From JBCCFC01 sp965213595 (GTDB lineage Bacteria > Chloroflexota > Anaerolineae > Caldilineales > Caldilineaceae), in NCBI GenBank assembly GCA_965213595.1, contig CBDBZO010000002.1, positions 1,116,001-1,180,000 on the forward strand: a DNA stretch of 64,000 nt, in the 5' to 3' direction. The notes below the pieces were generated by a model. The model searched no databases. It was not told the origin of the DNA and worked only from the letters and a program-made list of their open reading frames with translations. The translations under genes and the position numbers were made by a program. The stretch's first letter is position 1. Every line of letters starts with the position of its first letter. Of the stretch, positions 25,113 through 33,876 are shown one piece after another.

Positions 25113-26066
25113 ATGGACAACCAACTCCTCCACTTCACCAACCAAACGCTTGCCCACCCGCTGCTCGATTGGCTCATGGTCGCGCTGACGACCGTCGGCT
25201 TTGGCGCGCTGCCGTTGGGCGGGCTGGCGCTGGCGACGCGGCGCGCGGCTGACCAGCGGCGCGTGGGCCAAGCGATCTTGGCCGCGCTGGCGGCGGGCGG
25301 CGTGGCGACGCTGGCCTTCTACTACCTCACCCTGCGCCCGCGCCCAGAATTTGCAACAGACTTGGCGGCGCTGCCCGTGCGCCTGCTGCTGCCCACGCCC
25401 GCCTTCCCCTCCTTCCCCAGCGGCCACAGCGTCGCGGGTTTTGCCTTTGCCAGCGTGGTGATTTTGGCCGCGCGCGGTTCGGACCACCGCTGGGTTTGGA
25501 CGGTTGCCGCGGCGCTGTGCGCCCTGGGCATAGCGGTTAGCCGGGTCTACCTCGGCCACCACTACCCGTCGGACGTCATGGGTGGGGCGGTGTTGGGCGC
25601 GGCGATTGGGGCAGCCTGTTACGGGCTGCTTGTGCCGGAAAGCCGAGGCATCGCCCGGCTGCGCTGGCTGCTGTGGCCGCAGGTCGCCGTGGTGCTGCTG
25701 GGGACGCAGATGGCCTATCTGGGCTATCTGCCGTGGTGGCTGCTAAGGTGGCCGGGCGCGGACAAGGTGCTGCACGCACTGCTCTTTGGCTCGGTGGCTT
25801 TTTGGCTTAATTTGTGGTGGGATGGACGCGTGGTGCGCCTGCCCAAGCTGGGCTGGCGGGTTCCCCTGGCCATGCTCGTGCCGCTGCTGCTGATCACAGC
25901 CGAGGAGAGCCTGCAAGCGCTCTCGCCCCGCCGCACGGCAGATTGGCGCGATCTCGTTGCCGACGTCTGTGGCATTGCGATTTTTTGGTGGCTCAGTCAG
26001 CGCGTGCGTCGGCGACTGAGCATCTCCGTCAACAAGCCGCCCAGCGCACAGGATGCGCCCGCGTAG
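25113..26066 (+). CDS. PAP2 phosphatase fused to a VanZ-like membrane domain
   Basis: A 317-residue integral membrane protein. Residues about 1-185 are a PAP2 (type 2 phosphatidic acid phosphatase) domain with the three motifs visible: LTLRPRPE, SFPSGHSVAGF and SRVYLGHHYPSD. Residues about 195-305 match VanZ-like domains: DKVLHALLFGSVAFW, then EESLQALSPRRTADWRDLVA. PAP2 enzymes remove phosphate from lipid phosphates such as undecaprenyl pyrophosphate at the membrane. The VanZ domain's function is uncertain. The 3' 70 bases overlap the convergent gene at 25997-26350. Confidence 0.88.
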   Translation: MDNQLLHFTNQTLAHPLLDWLMVALTTVGFGALPLGGLALATRRAADQRRVGQAILAALAAGGVATLAFYYLTLRPRPEFATDLAALPVRLLLPTPAFPSFPSGHSVAGFAFASVVILAARGSDHRWVWTVAAALCALGIAVSRVYLGHHYPSDVMGGAVLGAAIGAACYGLLVPESRGIARLRWLLWPQVAVVLLGTQMAYLGYLPWWLLRWPGADKVLHALLFGSVAFWLNLWWDGRVVRLPKLGWRVPLAMLVPLLLITAEESLQALSPRRTADWRDLVADVCGIAIFWWLSQRVRRRLSISVNKPPSAQDAPA

Positions 26067-26350
26067 ACCGCCAGGCCCCAGTTGTTATCGAGAATAAACA
26101 GCGCCAGCAGGGGAATGCTGAGCACGCCGCCGATGAAGGCGTGTGTGCCGCCGCGCGGGCCCACGTAAAGCGTCGTCGCCACGCCGGCGATCAGGGCGGC
26201 GGCAATGAGGGCAAACAGCGTCGCCGCGCTGGCCCCCAGCCGCGCGCCGATCAGGGCGGCAACGGTTACCAGCAGCAGATTGGCGGCCAACGCAAAGACG
26301 ATGCCTGGCCAGCGCAGCGGCGCGCGCGCGCCGGACGAGTTGCGACTCAT
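25997..26350 (-). CDS. Small membrane protein of unknown function
   Basis: A 117-residue protein from ATG 26350 (MSRNSSGARAPLRWPG) with four predicted membrane helices (IVFALAANLLLVTVAALIGA, ATLFALIAAALIAGVATTLY, FIGGVLSIPLLALFIL, GLAVYAGASCALGGLL). It ends in a basic RRRTR tail and overlaps the end of the convergent PAP2-VanZ gene by 70 bases. Similar orphan four-helix proteins are common; no function can be given. Confidence 0.65.
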   Translation of the reverse strand: MSRNSSGARAPLRWPGIVFALAANLLLVTVAALIGARLGASAATLFALIAAALIAGVATTLYVGPRGGTHAFIGGVLSIPLLALFILDNNWGLAVYAGASCALGGLLTEMLSRRRTR

Positions 26351-26504
26351 AAAGGATTTGAGGAAAAAGGCGGCGGAGCCGCTGCGGTAGAAAAAGGCCG
26401 ATACAGTTTCGTATCGGCCCCTGCTAAACTTTTGAATTGTAACCGCCCGTGCGCCAGCGGGCAACTTTGCTTAGATGGGCGGTACTCACTAAATGAAGTC
26501 CCGC

Positions 26505-27185
26505 CTACTGAAGCGCTATTGGCTGGGCTTCAGCAACGTCCAGCATGGGGAGGAAAACGGCGGCGTCGCGCCGGCTGTGGACTTCGAGCTTGGACAGAAT
26601 GTTGTGAACGTGGTTCTTGACCGTGCCCACTTCGATGGTCAACTGGACGGCAATTTGGTTGTTGGTCATGTGCTGACCAATCAAATGCAGCACCTCCACC
26701 TCGCGTCGCGTCAGCAGCGAAAGCCGTTCGCTGTAGCTGGAAGCGCCCCCCACGCGGCTGCTGATCTCCGCCAGCCGCGACATCAACGCGCCCGCCACCG
26801 CGGGCTCCACCAGCGATTGGCCGTGGTGGGCCGCGTGGATTTTGCTCACCAGCGCCTCAATTGAATCGGAAGAGAGCACGTAGCCCACCGCGCCCGCTTC
26901 GACGTAGGCCACAATGGTTGACTTTGTTGAAGGCAGCCCCATTACCAAAATTTTCAGGTGCGCGTGGCGCGCGGACAGCCTGCGGGTCAGCCGCGGCACG
27001 TCCATGCCCGGCAGTTCGTGCCACACGAGCAGCACGTCGCACTCGGCGATGGTGGTGTCCGCTTGGATTTCGCTGGTGGCGGAGCCCACAATCGAAAAAT
27101 TCGTTTCTTTGGTCAGCACGCCCTCAAGCAGATCACACATCAACGTGCTTCGCTCGAGTATGCCAATGCGTATTTTGTTGAGCAC
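26505..27185 (-). CDS. LuxR/NarL-type regulator with a degenerate receiver domain
   Basis: A 226-residue protein from GTG 27185 with aaggag upstream. The C-terminal LuxR helix-turn-helix is complete (LTRREVEVLHLIGQHMTNNQ followed by GTVKNHVHNILSKLEVHSRR). The N-terminal receiver keeps its overall pattern but lacks the phosphorylation pocket: the position of the acceptor Asp is Trp55 (CDVLLVWHELPG), and the acidic pair near the start is Glu11-Arg12. It therefore probably does not respond to a kinase in the usual way. An IS701-family element begins 26 bases upstream of the start and has probably replaced its promoter. Confidence 0.87.
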   Translation of the reverse strand: MLNKIRIGILERSTLMCDLLEGVLTKETNFSIVGSATSEIQADTTIAECDVLLVWHELPGMDVPRLTRRLSARHAHLKILVMGLPSTKSTIVAYVEAGAVGYVLSSDSIEALVSKIHAAHHGQSLVEPAVAGALMSRLAEISSRVGGASSYSERLSLLTRREVEVLHLIGQHMTNNQIAVQLTIEVGTVKNHVHNILSKLEVHSRRDAAVFLPMLDVAEAQPIALQ

Positions 27186-27214
27186 TAGATGTCTCCTTTA
27201 TCAGGCTCGCCTAG

Positions 27215-28714
27215 TACTACAACGAGACTTGGGAATAGGGGTCGAGTTGCGGAAGGCGGTTTTTTCGATGAGAGCGGTAGGCAGCATGATTGCGACGTTG
27301 GCGATAGTGGACAATATCCAGGGCGAGTTGGGCATCGAGTTCAGGTTTGGGTAGGGTGGATTGCAGCAAGAGAAGAGTTTGGGGCAAGGTGAGCGCAGGG
27401 GCTTTTTCTTTAAGTCGCAGTTTAAGGCGAACCAAAAAGAAATGGGCCAGGATAACCAGGGTCATGTGATGATGCCAACCCGTCCAGGAGCGGACCTGGT
27501 AGTCACCCATGCCGAGTTCTTGCTTGCCTTGCTCAAAGCAGGATTCGACCGGCCAGCGCATTCCGCTTAACCAGGCGAAGGTCTGAATCGTTGTCTCAAG
27601 CGGTGCGTTGGAGAGAAAATACTTCATCTCGCCGGTGGTCCGGTTGTGGCGCAAGACAAGCCAGACATCTGGGCCAGGGAGCGACTGGCGAACCGCCACA
27701 ACGCGCAGGCAGGCAAAGTCTGCCAGGAGTGGGCCTTTGCTGCCTTCCTTAATTTTGAGGCGCTGCCAGGCGGAGGCGGGCAAGGTCTGCGCGATGGCCG
27801 CCACGGTGAGCGCATCGGGTTCCCCCTCGACCAGACGCAGGCGAGTGGGCGGTCGCCCTTGACCAGACCAGGTGGGAACGGCTGTGGCGGGTCTGGCTAG
27901 CCAGACGCGTGTATCCCAATCGACTTCCGCGAAGTAAGAGACAAAGTCGCCGACCGTATCCAGAAAGTGGGTGTCTCGCCCAAAGGCAGCATCACAGGTC
28001 AGCCAGCGATAGGGCAAGCTGCCTTCGGCCTCAATCGCTTGGAGCATTTCGGCGGCCAACTGCGGCTTGGTTTGGAAGTGGACATCGTCTGGCACGCCAC
28101 ATTTCTTGCGTCGTTCGGCATAGGCTTCCTCTTCCACCCATTCCTGTGGCAGATAGAGACGACGGTCCAACAGCGTATACCCTTCGCTACCTGCATAGCT
28201 CACAAAGACACCGGCCTGACAGTTGGCCACCTTGCCTAACTCGCCACACATCTGCCGTTTCACGCCCACCGACTCCGTGCCTTGTTTGGGGAAATCACTG
28301 CCGTCCACGATGAGCACGCCGTTCTCTTCGCCTAAGTCCCGGCTCACTTCTTGCCAGTGCCGGCGCAGGATCGCTTCGTCTGACCACGCGCCTTGACCAA
28401 GAAACTGTTGGCTGGCGCGAATCGCATTCGGATTGTCGCCTTCAAACTGTAAAACCATGGATTCCACCGATTTGTTCTCTATCTCGGACAGCAGGCCCTT
28501 CAGATATTTCTCGCTCTCGACTCGCTGTTCTCTGCGCTTGAACAGACCTGCATAAATGGCGTGATACGCTTGCAACTCCGGCAGAAGCTCTCGTTCAATC
28601 TCTGCAACGCTTAAGGTCAGCTTTGGTGTTGTTGTGATGACTTGGCTCATGGAAAATGCCTCCTTACGGAGTATTTTCCTCATCAGCGCCCTTTTTCAAA
28701 GTCTCGTTGTAGTA
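27215..28714 (-). mobile_element. IS701-family insertion sequence, complete
   Basis: A 1500-base element with perfect 16-base terminal inverted repeats (tactacaacgagactt at 27215-27230 and its reverse complement at 28699-28714). It is flanked by CTAG target duplications at 27211-27214 and 28715-28718. The four-base YTAR-type duplication fits IS701. It carries one intact transposase gene whose stop codon lies in the left repeat. Confidence 0.93.
27217..28650 (-). CDS. IS701-family DDE transposase
   Basis: A 477-residue transposase from ATG 28650, with ggagg nine bases upstream. The RNase H-like catalytic residues can be placed in the first Asp of GVLIVDGSDFPKQG, a second Asp in WLTCDAAFGRD, and the Glu in WPVESCFEQGKQELGMGDYQ, all typical of IS701 members. 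The frame is uninterrupted, so the element may be active. It reads towards the LuxR-type gene and its transcript could continue into that gene. Confidence 0.93.
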   Translation of the reverse strand: MSQVITTTPKLTLSVAEIERELLPELQAYHAIYAGLFKRREQRVESEKYLKGLLSEIENKSVESMVLQFEGDNPNAIRASQQFLGQGAWSDEAILRRHWQEVSRDLGEENGVLIVDGSDFPKQGTESVGVKRQMCGELGKVANCQAGVFVSYAGSEGYTLLDRRLYLPQEWVEEEAYAERRKKCGVPDDVHFQTKPQLAAEMLQAIEAEGSLPYRWLTCDAAFGRDTHFLDTVGDFVSYFAEVDWDTRVWLARPATAVPTWSGQGRPPTRLRLVEGEPDALTVAAIAQTLPASAWQRLKIKEGSKGPLLADFACLRVVAVRQSLPGPDVWLVLRHNRTTGEMKYFLSNAPLETTIQTFAWLSGMRWPVESCFEQGKQELGMGDYQVRSWTGWHHHMTLVILAHFFLVRLKLRLKEKAPALTLPQTLLLLQSTLPKPELDAQLALDIVHYRQRRNHAAYRSHRKNRLPQLDPYSQVSL

Positions 28715-28718
28715 CTAG

Positions 28719-29226
28719 TTAGCGCGAGCAAACAATCTCAATGCAGCTGCGCTTATTGTCAGCAGCTCCAAGTTTAAGAGCAGAAAGAGTTTGGGCCGCG
28801 AGTGGTGTGAACGGAAGAAAGTACTGGCAAACAGCTGGAGGATAATGTCGTTCGCCGCGTTTGCCAGATGGAAATGGCTGGCTCGGCGTTGCTTGGATTG
28901 CCAAAAACGCCGAAGCGGACTATAGTTTTGACCTGCCTATTTGGACCTCACGCACGCTTCGCCCGACTGGGCGACTGCGCGACAAATAGGCTGCGCAAAA
29001 TAAGGCCGTTGATTTTGTTACTGTGCATAGATACAGTATAGCACATATCTCTTCTGCACCATATGGGGAATGTCCCTACCCGTGGCCTTACTTGCTGCTT
29101 ACTGCTTACTGCTTACTAGAAGAGCATCCACCACAACGTCAGTTCTGTTGAAGCAAGCAGCAAGCAGTAAGCAATAAGCAATAGCCAAGAATCACCACAA
29201 ACACCCTCTACCAACGAAAGCGACCC
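28719..29226. other. 508-base intergenic region without a supported gene
   Basis: Short minus-strand frames exist but show no family signal or ribosome site. The right part holds simple inverted repeats built on ttactgcttactgct (29095-29115) and its complement agcaagcagtaagcaataagc (29156-29180). I see no terminator or promoter I can defend. It separates the IS from the oxidoreductase gene. Confidence 0.6.
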
Positions 29227-30276
29227 ATGCCCATTACCACCGCCCTTGTCGGCTGCGGCCACATTCACATCCGCGGCTTTACGGAGCGCCTCGCCGCGCG
29301 CGACGATGTCCACGTGAAATACGCCTGGGACCACCAGCGCGAGCGCGCTCAGAAGTGGGGCGGCCCGCTCGGCGCACAAATCGTGGACGATCTAAACGCC
29401 ATCTGGCGCGATGACGGCGTCGACGCCGTGATTATCAACGCCGAAACGGACCGCCACGGGCCGCTCGTCGCGGCGGCGACCGGCGACCAGGCGGGGGGAG
29501 CCAAGCATCTCTTCGTCGAAAAGCCGCTGGGCTTTAGCGCGAGCGACGCTTACCGCATGGCCGCCCAAATTGACGAGGCGGGCGTTCTCTTTCAGACGGG
29601 CTACTTTATGCGCGGCCAGCCCATTCACCAGTTTTTGCGCGAGCAAATCGCCGCGGGGCACTTTGGCCAAATGACGCGCTTTCGCCACGTCAACGCGCAC
29701 AGCGGCGCGCTCGGCGGCTGGTTTGACGACGAGTGGCGCTGGATGGCCGATTTGGCGCAGGCGGGCGTCGGCGGCTTTGGCGATTTGGGCACGCACTCGC
29801 TCGACATCCTGCTCTGGCTGATGGACGCCGGGCCGGGGGGCGCTGTCGAACGCGCGACGGCTTCCGTGCGCGTGGCAACCGGACGCTACGGCGAGACGGA
29901 CGAGTATGGCGAGGGGCTGCTTCAGTTCGAGGGCGGCGCGATTGGCAGCCTCGCCGCGGGCTGGGTCAGCATCGCCAACCCGCTCGTGCTGGAGATTAGC
30001 GGCACCGAGGGCCACGCTTACGTGCGTGGGGGCGAGCTGTTTTTCCAAAGCGAGCACATTGATGGCGCGGACGGTCAGTCGCCCTGGACGGATTTGCCCG
30101 CTGCTTGGCCCCACGCCTTTGAGCTCTTTCTGGACGCGGTGATCCAGCAGAAAGAAAGCGGCTCGCACAACCAGCCGCTCGTCTCCGCGCAGGAAGCCGC
30201 GCGCCGCAGCGCCGTGATGGAAGCCATGTACGAGGGTGCGGAGAATGGGCGCTGGGTGTCGCCCAGCACAGAGTAA
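29227..30276 (+). CDS. Gfo/Idh/MocA-family oxidoreductase
   Basis: A 349-residue NAD(P)-dependent dehydrogenase. The N-terminal Rossmann fold is visible (ALVGCGHIHIRGFTERLA), as is the family motif FVEKPLGFSA with the substrate-site Lys at about residue 99, followed by the alpha/beta C-terminal domain with the GGFGDLGTHSLDILLWL segment carrying the usual Asp and His. Such enzymes oxidise sugars, inositols or related alcohols. The substrate cannot be deduced, but the proximity of exported carbohydrate-active proteins in the window makes a sugar derivative plausible. No operon partner is evident. Confidence 0.88.
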   Translation: MPITTALVGCGHIHIRGFTERLAARDDVHVKYAWDHQRERAQKWGGPLGAQIVDDLNAIWRDDGVDAVIINAETDRHGPLVAAATGDQAGGAKHLFVEKPLGFSASDAYRMAAQIDEAGVLFQTGYFMRGQPIHQFLREQIAAGHFGQMTRFRHVNAHSGALGGWFDDEWRWMADLAQAGVGGFGDLGTHSLDILLWLMDAGPGGAVERATASVRVATGRYGETDEYGEGLLQFEGGAIGSLAAGWVSIANPLVLEISGTEGHAYVRGGELFFQSEHIDGADGQSPWTDLPAAWPHAFELFLDAVIQQKESGSHNQPLVSAQEAARRSAVMEAMYEGAENGRWVSPSTE

Positions 30277-30324
30277 AAGAATTAAGAAAACTAATGTTTT
30301 GTTGAGTTGTGTTTTGTGTTTTGC

Positions 30325-30378
30325 GCCCTCATCCCCAGCCCTTCTCCCAGGATGGGAGAGGGGTTAAGGGTGAGGGCC
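30325..30378. repeat. Dispersed G/C-rich repeat
   Basis: gccctcatccccagcccttc and its imperfect complement (gggttaagggtgagggc) flank ctcccaggatgggag. The same string class occurs at 12650, 31890, 41760, 42700 and 49660. A separate aacgcagataaacgcag repeat follows at 30411-30440 and enters the next coding region. Confidence 0.75.
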
Positions 30379-30417
30379 AAAAAGTCAACAGTCTCGTTAA
30401 CAGAAAACGAACCGCAG

Positions 30418-31746
30418 ATGAACGCAGATAAACGCAGATTTGTATCAAAACCAAATATTCACGATCGTCTGCATCTATCTGCGGTTCTAATTCTGTTTCT
30501 GCTGACCGCCTGCGCCCCCTCGCCCGAAGCGAACGTCATCGGCTACCTCATCGCCGAGCAGCTCGGCACGGTGGGCGACGCGCCAACAGCCGGCCCCGCC
30601 GGCTCGCTAACGGGGCAGGTGCTGCACGACGGCGCGCCCGTGGCCGACGCCACCGTGATCGTGGCCGAACGGTGGGGCACGCCTCACGTGGCCACCACCG
30701 ACGCCGGCGGGCGCTACACCATTGAGGGCGTGCCGCCCGGTCAATACGTCCCCGCCGCCGTGGCGCCGGGCTTTAATGAAGCGGCGCTGACCGACGCCCT
30801 GGGCCTGCCCTACCTCGTTGAGGTGCGAGCTGACGAAGTCACCAGCGCCCCGTCGCTGCGGCTTGAGCCGCACGTCCCCGCCCCGCTGCCTCCGCTGGCA
30901 GATTTGGCGCTGGAGCAGACCGACAGCTTCACCGCCACCGCCGCCTTCCCGCCAGGCTCCGCTGCCCAGGTCCAAGCTTTCCGCTTCGAGCGCACGGCCG
31001 CCAACGGCCAGAGCGCAACGGTCGATACGCTGCGGCTCTACCTCCCGCTCGACGCCGACGAGCGCGCGCCGCTGCCGCTCGTCTTCGTGGCCTACCCCGG
31101 CTTCGTGGACGACTGGTCGCCCGTGAGCACGGCGGTGGCGGCACAAGGCTACGCGGTGGCGGCATGGTCGCCGCTGGGCGCGCGCGCGGTGGATATCGAC
31201 GCCCACGCCCAGGATGCCCGCGTGGCGCTCAATTTGGCGCGGCGCGGCGATCTCGATCCGCGGGTCGACGGCTCGCGCGTGGCGGTGATGGGCGGCAGCT
31301 TTACCAGCGCCGTGCTGCACCGCCTCCTGCGCGACGAGAGCGAGCACGTCGACGCCTGGATTACGCTCGGCGGCATCAGCGACGCCTTTGCGGGCGCGGC
31401 GGCCTTTTACCGCGGCGAAATCACGCTGCCCGAACGCTTTCGCCTGCTGATTCCGGCACTGGGCGCGGCGAATCTCCAACCGGTGGAATTTCTGCGCTAT
31501 TCGCCCGTCTACAGCGCGGGCCAGCTTCCCCCCACGCTCATCATCCACACCGCCAGCGACCACGTCATCCCCATTGAGCAGGCGTATGATCTGGCGCAGG
31601 CGCTGGAGACGGCGGGCGTCCCGGTCGAGACGTTTTATTACGAGGACGTGACGCACTACCTGCTGCAAATTGGCGAGGATTTAACGGAAGCGGACGGGGA
31701 GATGCTGTCGATTGTGGTGGGGTTTGTCGAGCAGAATTTGGAGTAA
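30418..31746 (+). CDS. Lipoprotein alpha/beta hydrolase with a carboxypeptidase-regulatory-like domain
   Basis: A 442-residue protein taken from ATG 30418. The signal LSAVLILFLLTAC ends in the lipobox LTAC. Residues about 55-120 form a CarboxypepD_reg-like beta domain (SLTGQVLHDGAPVADATVIV, DAGGRYTIEGVPPGQYVPAA). Residues about 170-440 are an alpha/beta hydrolase of the prolyl-oligopeptidase/dienelactone-hydrolase type: nucleophile in VAVMGGSFTSAVLHRL, Asp in HTASDHVIPIEQAYDLA, His in YEDVTHYLLQIG. A surface esterase or peptidase is inferred. The first codons come from a dispersed repeat, so the start is the least certain part. Confidence 0.8.
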   Translation: MNADKRRFVSKPNIHDRLHLSAVLILFLLTACAPSPEANVIGYLIAEQLGTVGDAPTAGPAGSLTGQVLHDGAPVADATVIVAERWGTPHVATTDAGGRYTIEGVPPGQYVPAAVAPGFNEAALTDALGLPYLVEVRADEVTSAPSLRLEPHVPAPLPPLADLALEQTDSFTATAAFPPGSAAQVQAFRFERTAANGQSATVDTLRLYLPLDADERAPLPLVFVAYPGFVDDWSPVSTAVAAQGYAVAAWSPLGARAVDIDAHAQDARVALNLARRGDLDPRVDGSRVAVMGGSFTSAVLHRLLRDESEHVDAWITLGGISDAFAGAAAFYRGEITLPERFRLLIPALGAANLQPVEFLRYSPVYSAGQLPPTLIIHTASDHVIPIEQAYDLAQALETAGVPVETFYYEDVTHYLLQIGEDLTEADGEMLSIVVGFVEQNLE

Positions 31747-31789
31747 GAGGATGAAAATCTAACAATTCAGATAAGTAACGTTTCCGCCT

Positions 31790-31925
31790 CCTAAATCCTC
31801 CCTCCACCGGTGGAGGGAATTTAACTTTTCTCGTCAACGAAGCGATTTGTCTAAAGACAAATCGCTTCGTTGACGAGAAGTCAGGCTCCCCTCTCCACGC
31901 GTGGAGAGGGGTTGGGGGTGAGGCT
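31790..31925. repeat. Dispersed repeat with 52-base hairpin-forming palindrome
   Basis: At 31828-31879, 25-base arms pair perfectly around a two-base centre (arms start ttctcgtcaacgaagcg and end in cgcttcgttgacgagaa). On both sides are ctccaccggtggag and ctctccacgcgtggagag palindromes. It lies between the lipoprotein gene and tRNA-Asn and has no coding potential. It could act as a terminator for the lipoprotein gene, but no T-run follows. Confidence 0.85.
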
Positions 31926-31975
31926 GAAAACTACGAGAAACAAAAAAGCCGCCCATTCGGACGACCTCTTGTTAG

Positions 31976-32048
31976 CTCCTCGGGTTGGACTTGAACCAAC
32001 AACCCTGCGGTTAACAGCCGCATGCTCTGCCAATTGAGCTACCGAGGA
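31976..32048 (-). tRNA. tRNA-Asn (anticodon GTT)
   Basis: The minus strand folds into a full cloverleaf: acceptor TCCTCGG with CCGAGGA, D arm GCTCAATTGGCAGAGC, anticodon stem TGCGG/CCGCA with loop CTGTTAA (anticodon GTT), and T arm GTTGGTTCAAGTCCAAC. The CCA end is not encoded. No integrated element with an attachment repeat is seen beside it. Confidence 0.96.
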
Positions 32049-32136
32049 ATATCTTTTCGACGGGGGAGAGTATACAACGGGGCGAAGTTTTCGTCAAATT
32101 CGGCACGCCGTGGATATATTTTAAGAATAGGGCAAA

Positions 32137-32283
32137 TTGTCATTTCGAGTGGGTCGGCAAATAAAGACAGTAAACGATGCACCACCAGCGAGAAATCTGG
32201 AGTTGGCTGACCCTCCATTCCGTGTCTCGATGCAGCCGGTTCGTCGAGGGTCTTTAGATTTCTCGCATTCGCTCGAAATGACA
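32137..32283. repeat. Dispersed gtcatttcgag/agaaatct inverted repeat
   Basis: gtcatttcgag near 32140 and its complement ctcgaaatgac near 32271-32281 flank inner agcgagaaatct and agatttctcgc strings. This is a common bacterial intergenic repeat type. The 32050-32448 gap otherwise shows only a second low-complexity stretch before rpoD. Confidence 0.7.
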
Positions 32284-32448
32284 GTTTATCACTGCCTCTC
32301 TGAGCTACTATGAAACCAGCGCTACGCTAGTTTCTTTTAGAAAGTCAACGCAAAGAGGCAGAGGTACAGGGAACGCTTCATCAACAAAGCCTTGCCTTGC
32401 GCCTTCGCGTTAAATTGGTTTAGCGTTCCCCAATTTCATCGAAGCACC

Positions 32449-33804
32449 CTACTCGCTCAGGTAATCGCGCAGTTTCCGAGAGCGCAGCGGGTGGCGCAGC
32501 TTGCGCAACGCCTTGGCCTCGATCTGGCGCACACGCTCGCGGGTGACGTTGAACTCCTTGCCCACGTCCTCCAGCGTGCGGCTGGCGCCGTCCTCCAGGC
32601 CAAAGCGCATGATCAGCACCTGGCGCTCGCGCTCATTAAGCGCATCCAGAATTTCCGTCATCTGCTCCTTGAGCAAGCGGCGGCTGGCGGTATCCACCGG
32701 GCCGGGCAGGCTATCGTCCTCGATAAAGTCGCCGAGGTAGCTGTTCTCCTCGTTGCCCACGGGCGTTTCCAGGCTCAGCGGCTCCTGGCTCAGCCGCTGG
32801 ATGCGGCGCACTTTGGCCGAAGCACGCTCCAGGTTGCGCTCGATTTCGCGCGAGAGCGGTGTGCCATCCTCGATAAAGCGCTCGATATCGCTGACTTCAT
32901 CGGCGTCGATAAAGTCCATCTGCAGCGCCAGCTCCTCGTACGTCGGCTCGCGGCCCAGCTCCTGCTGCATCCGGCGCTGGGTGCGCCGCTGCCGGTTGAT
33001 TGTTTCGACCATGTGCACCGGAATGCGAATCGTGCGCGCCTGATCGGCGATGGCGCGGCTGATGGCCTGGCGAATCCACCACGTGGCGTAGGTACTAAAC
33101 TTGAAGCCGAGCGTGTGGTCAAACTTCTCCACGGCGCGCATCAGCCCCAGGTTGCCCTCCTGAATCAGATCGAGAAAGTTGAGCCCGCGCCCGATGTAGC
33201 GCTTGGCCACGCTGACCACGAGGCGCAGGTTGCACTGCGCCAGCTGATCAAACGCGCGCTTGCCGTCGCTGACGCGCAGCTCCAGCAGGTCGCGTTCGTC
33301 CAGATCGGGGTTGTCGCTGGCGTCCAGCTCGGCCAGCGCCTGCAGCGCCAGGTTGCCCTGCTCGATGCGGCGGGCCAGCTCCAGCTCCTGCTCGCCGGTT
33401 AGCAGCGGATGGCGACCGATGTCGCGCAGGTACATGCGCACGGGGTCCAGGCTCTGTCCCAAATCCTGCACGTCCTCGATCAGCTTTTCGATGGGGACAA
33501 ACTTTTCCTGCTCGATCTCCTCCTCCATCTTCTCATCGCGATCGATGCGGGGGATGGGGGTGGTGTCGTCGCTCTCCTCTTTGTCCGCCTCTTCGGGGAT
33601 ATCGTCGAAGACATCCTCTTCGGGCTGCTCTTCACCAAGGTTGATGTATTCGTCCAGCTCGCTTTCTGCACCGCGAGTATTTCCACCGCGGGTGCTTCCC
33701 TCGCGGCTGCTCCCGTCGCGGCTGCGCGGGATGGTGGGCAGCGCCGAATCGCTTTTAATTCGGGGGCTATCGCTGTTGGTTTGTCGGCGGCGTCGTGTGG
33801 CCAT
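32449..33804 (-). CDS. rpoD: Primary sigma factor, RpoD/SigA
   Basis: A 451-residue housekeeping sigma factor from ATG 33804. Region 1.2 begins at DPVRMYLRDIGRHPLLTGEQ. Region 2 is complete (NLRLVVSVAKRYIGRGLNFL, then DLIQEGNLGLMRAVEKFDHT and FSTYATWWIRQAISRAIADQ). Region 3 follows and region 4 ends with the RPVRQIEAK-type helix-turn-helix (EFNVTRERVRQIEAKALRKL). The acidic, Ser/Arg-rich N-terminus (about residues 1-100) replaces a classical region 1.1. It is downstream of dnaG on the same strand, 72 bases apart, the conserved dnaG-rpoD arrangement. Confidence 0.95.
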   Translation of the reverse strand: MATRRRRQTNSDSPRIKSDSALPTIPRSRDGSSREGSTRGGNTRGAESELDEYINLGEEQPEEDVFDDIPEEADKEESDDTTPIPRIDRDEKMEEEIEQEKFVPIEKLIEDVQDLGQSLDPVRMYLRDIGRHPLLTGEQELELARRIEQGNLALQALAELDASDNPDLDERDLLELRVSDGKRAFDQLAQCNLRLVVSVAKRYIGRGLNFLDLIQEGNLGLMRAVEKFDHTLGFKFSTYATWWIRQAISRAIADQARTIRIPVHMVETINRQRRTQRRMQQELGREPTYEELALQMDFIDADEVSDIERFIEDGTPLSREIERNLERASAKVRRIQRLSQEPLSLETPVGNEENSYLGDFIEDDSLPGPVDTASRRLLKEQMTEILDALNERERQVLIMRFGLEDGASRTLEDVGKEFNVTRERVRQIEAKALRKLRHPLRSRKLRDYLSE

Positions 33805-33876
33805 ACTGTTCCTCAAAATACCCTATTCGCCAAAAACGTACCCGGACCTCATCAGGCGGCAGTGCTTTGCATGATG

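Noticed and set aside
28719..28904. Short minus-strand frame beside the IS element
   Set aside because: No ribosome site, no family signal, and it abuts the target duplication; not enough to call a gene.
31976..32048. tRNA-Asn as an integration site
   Set aside because: No partial repeat of the tRNA end and no integrase gene are seen within the window.
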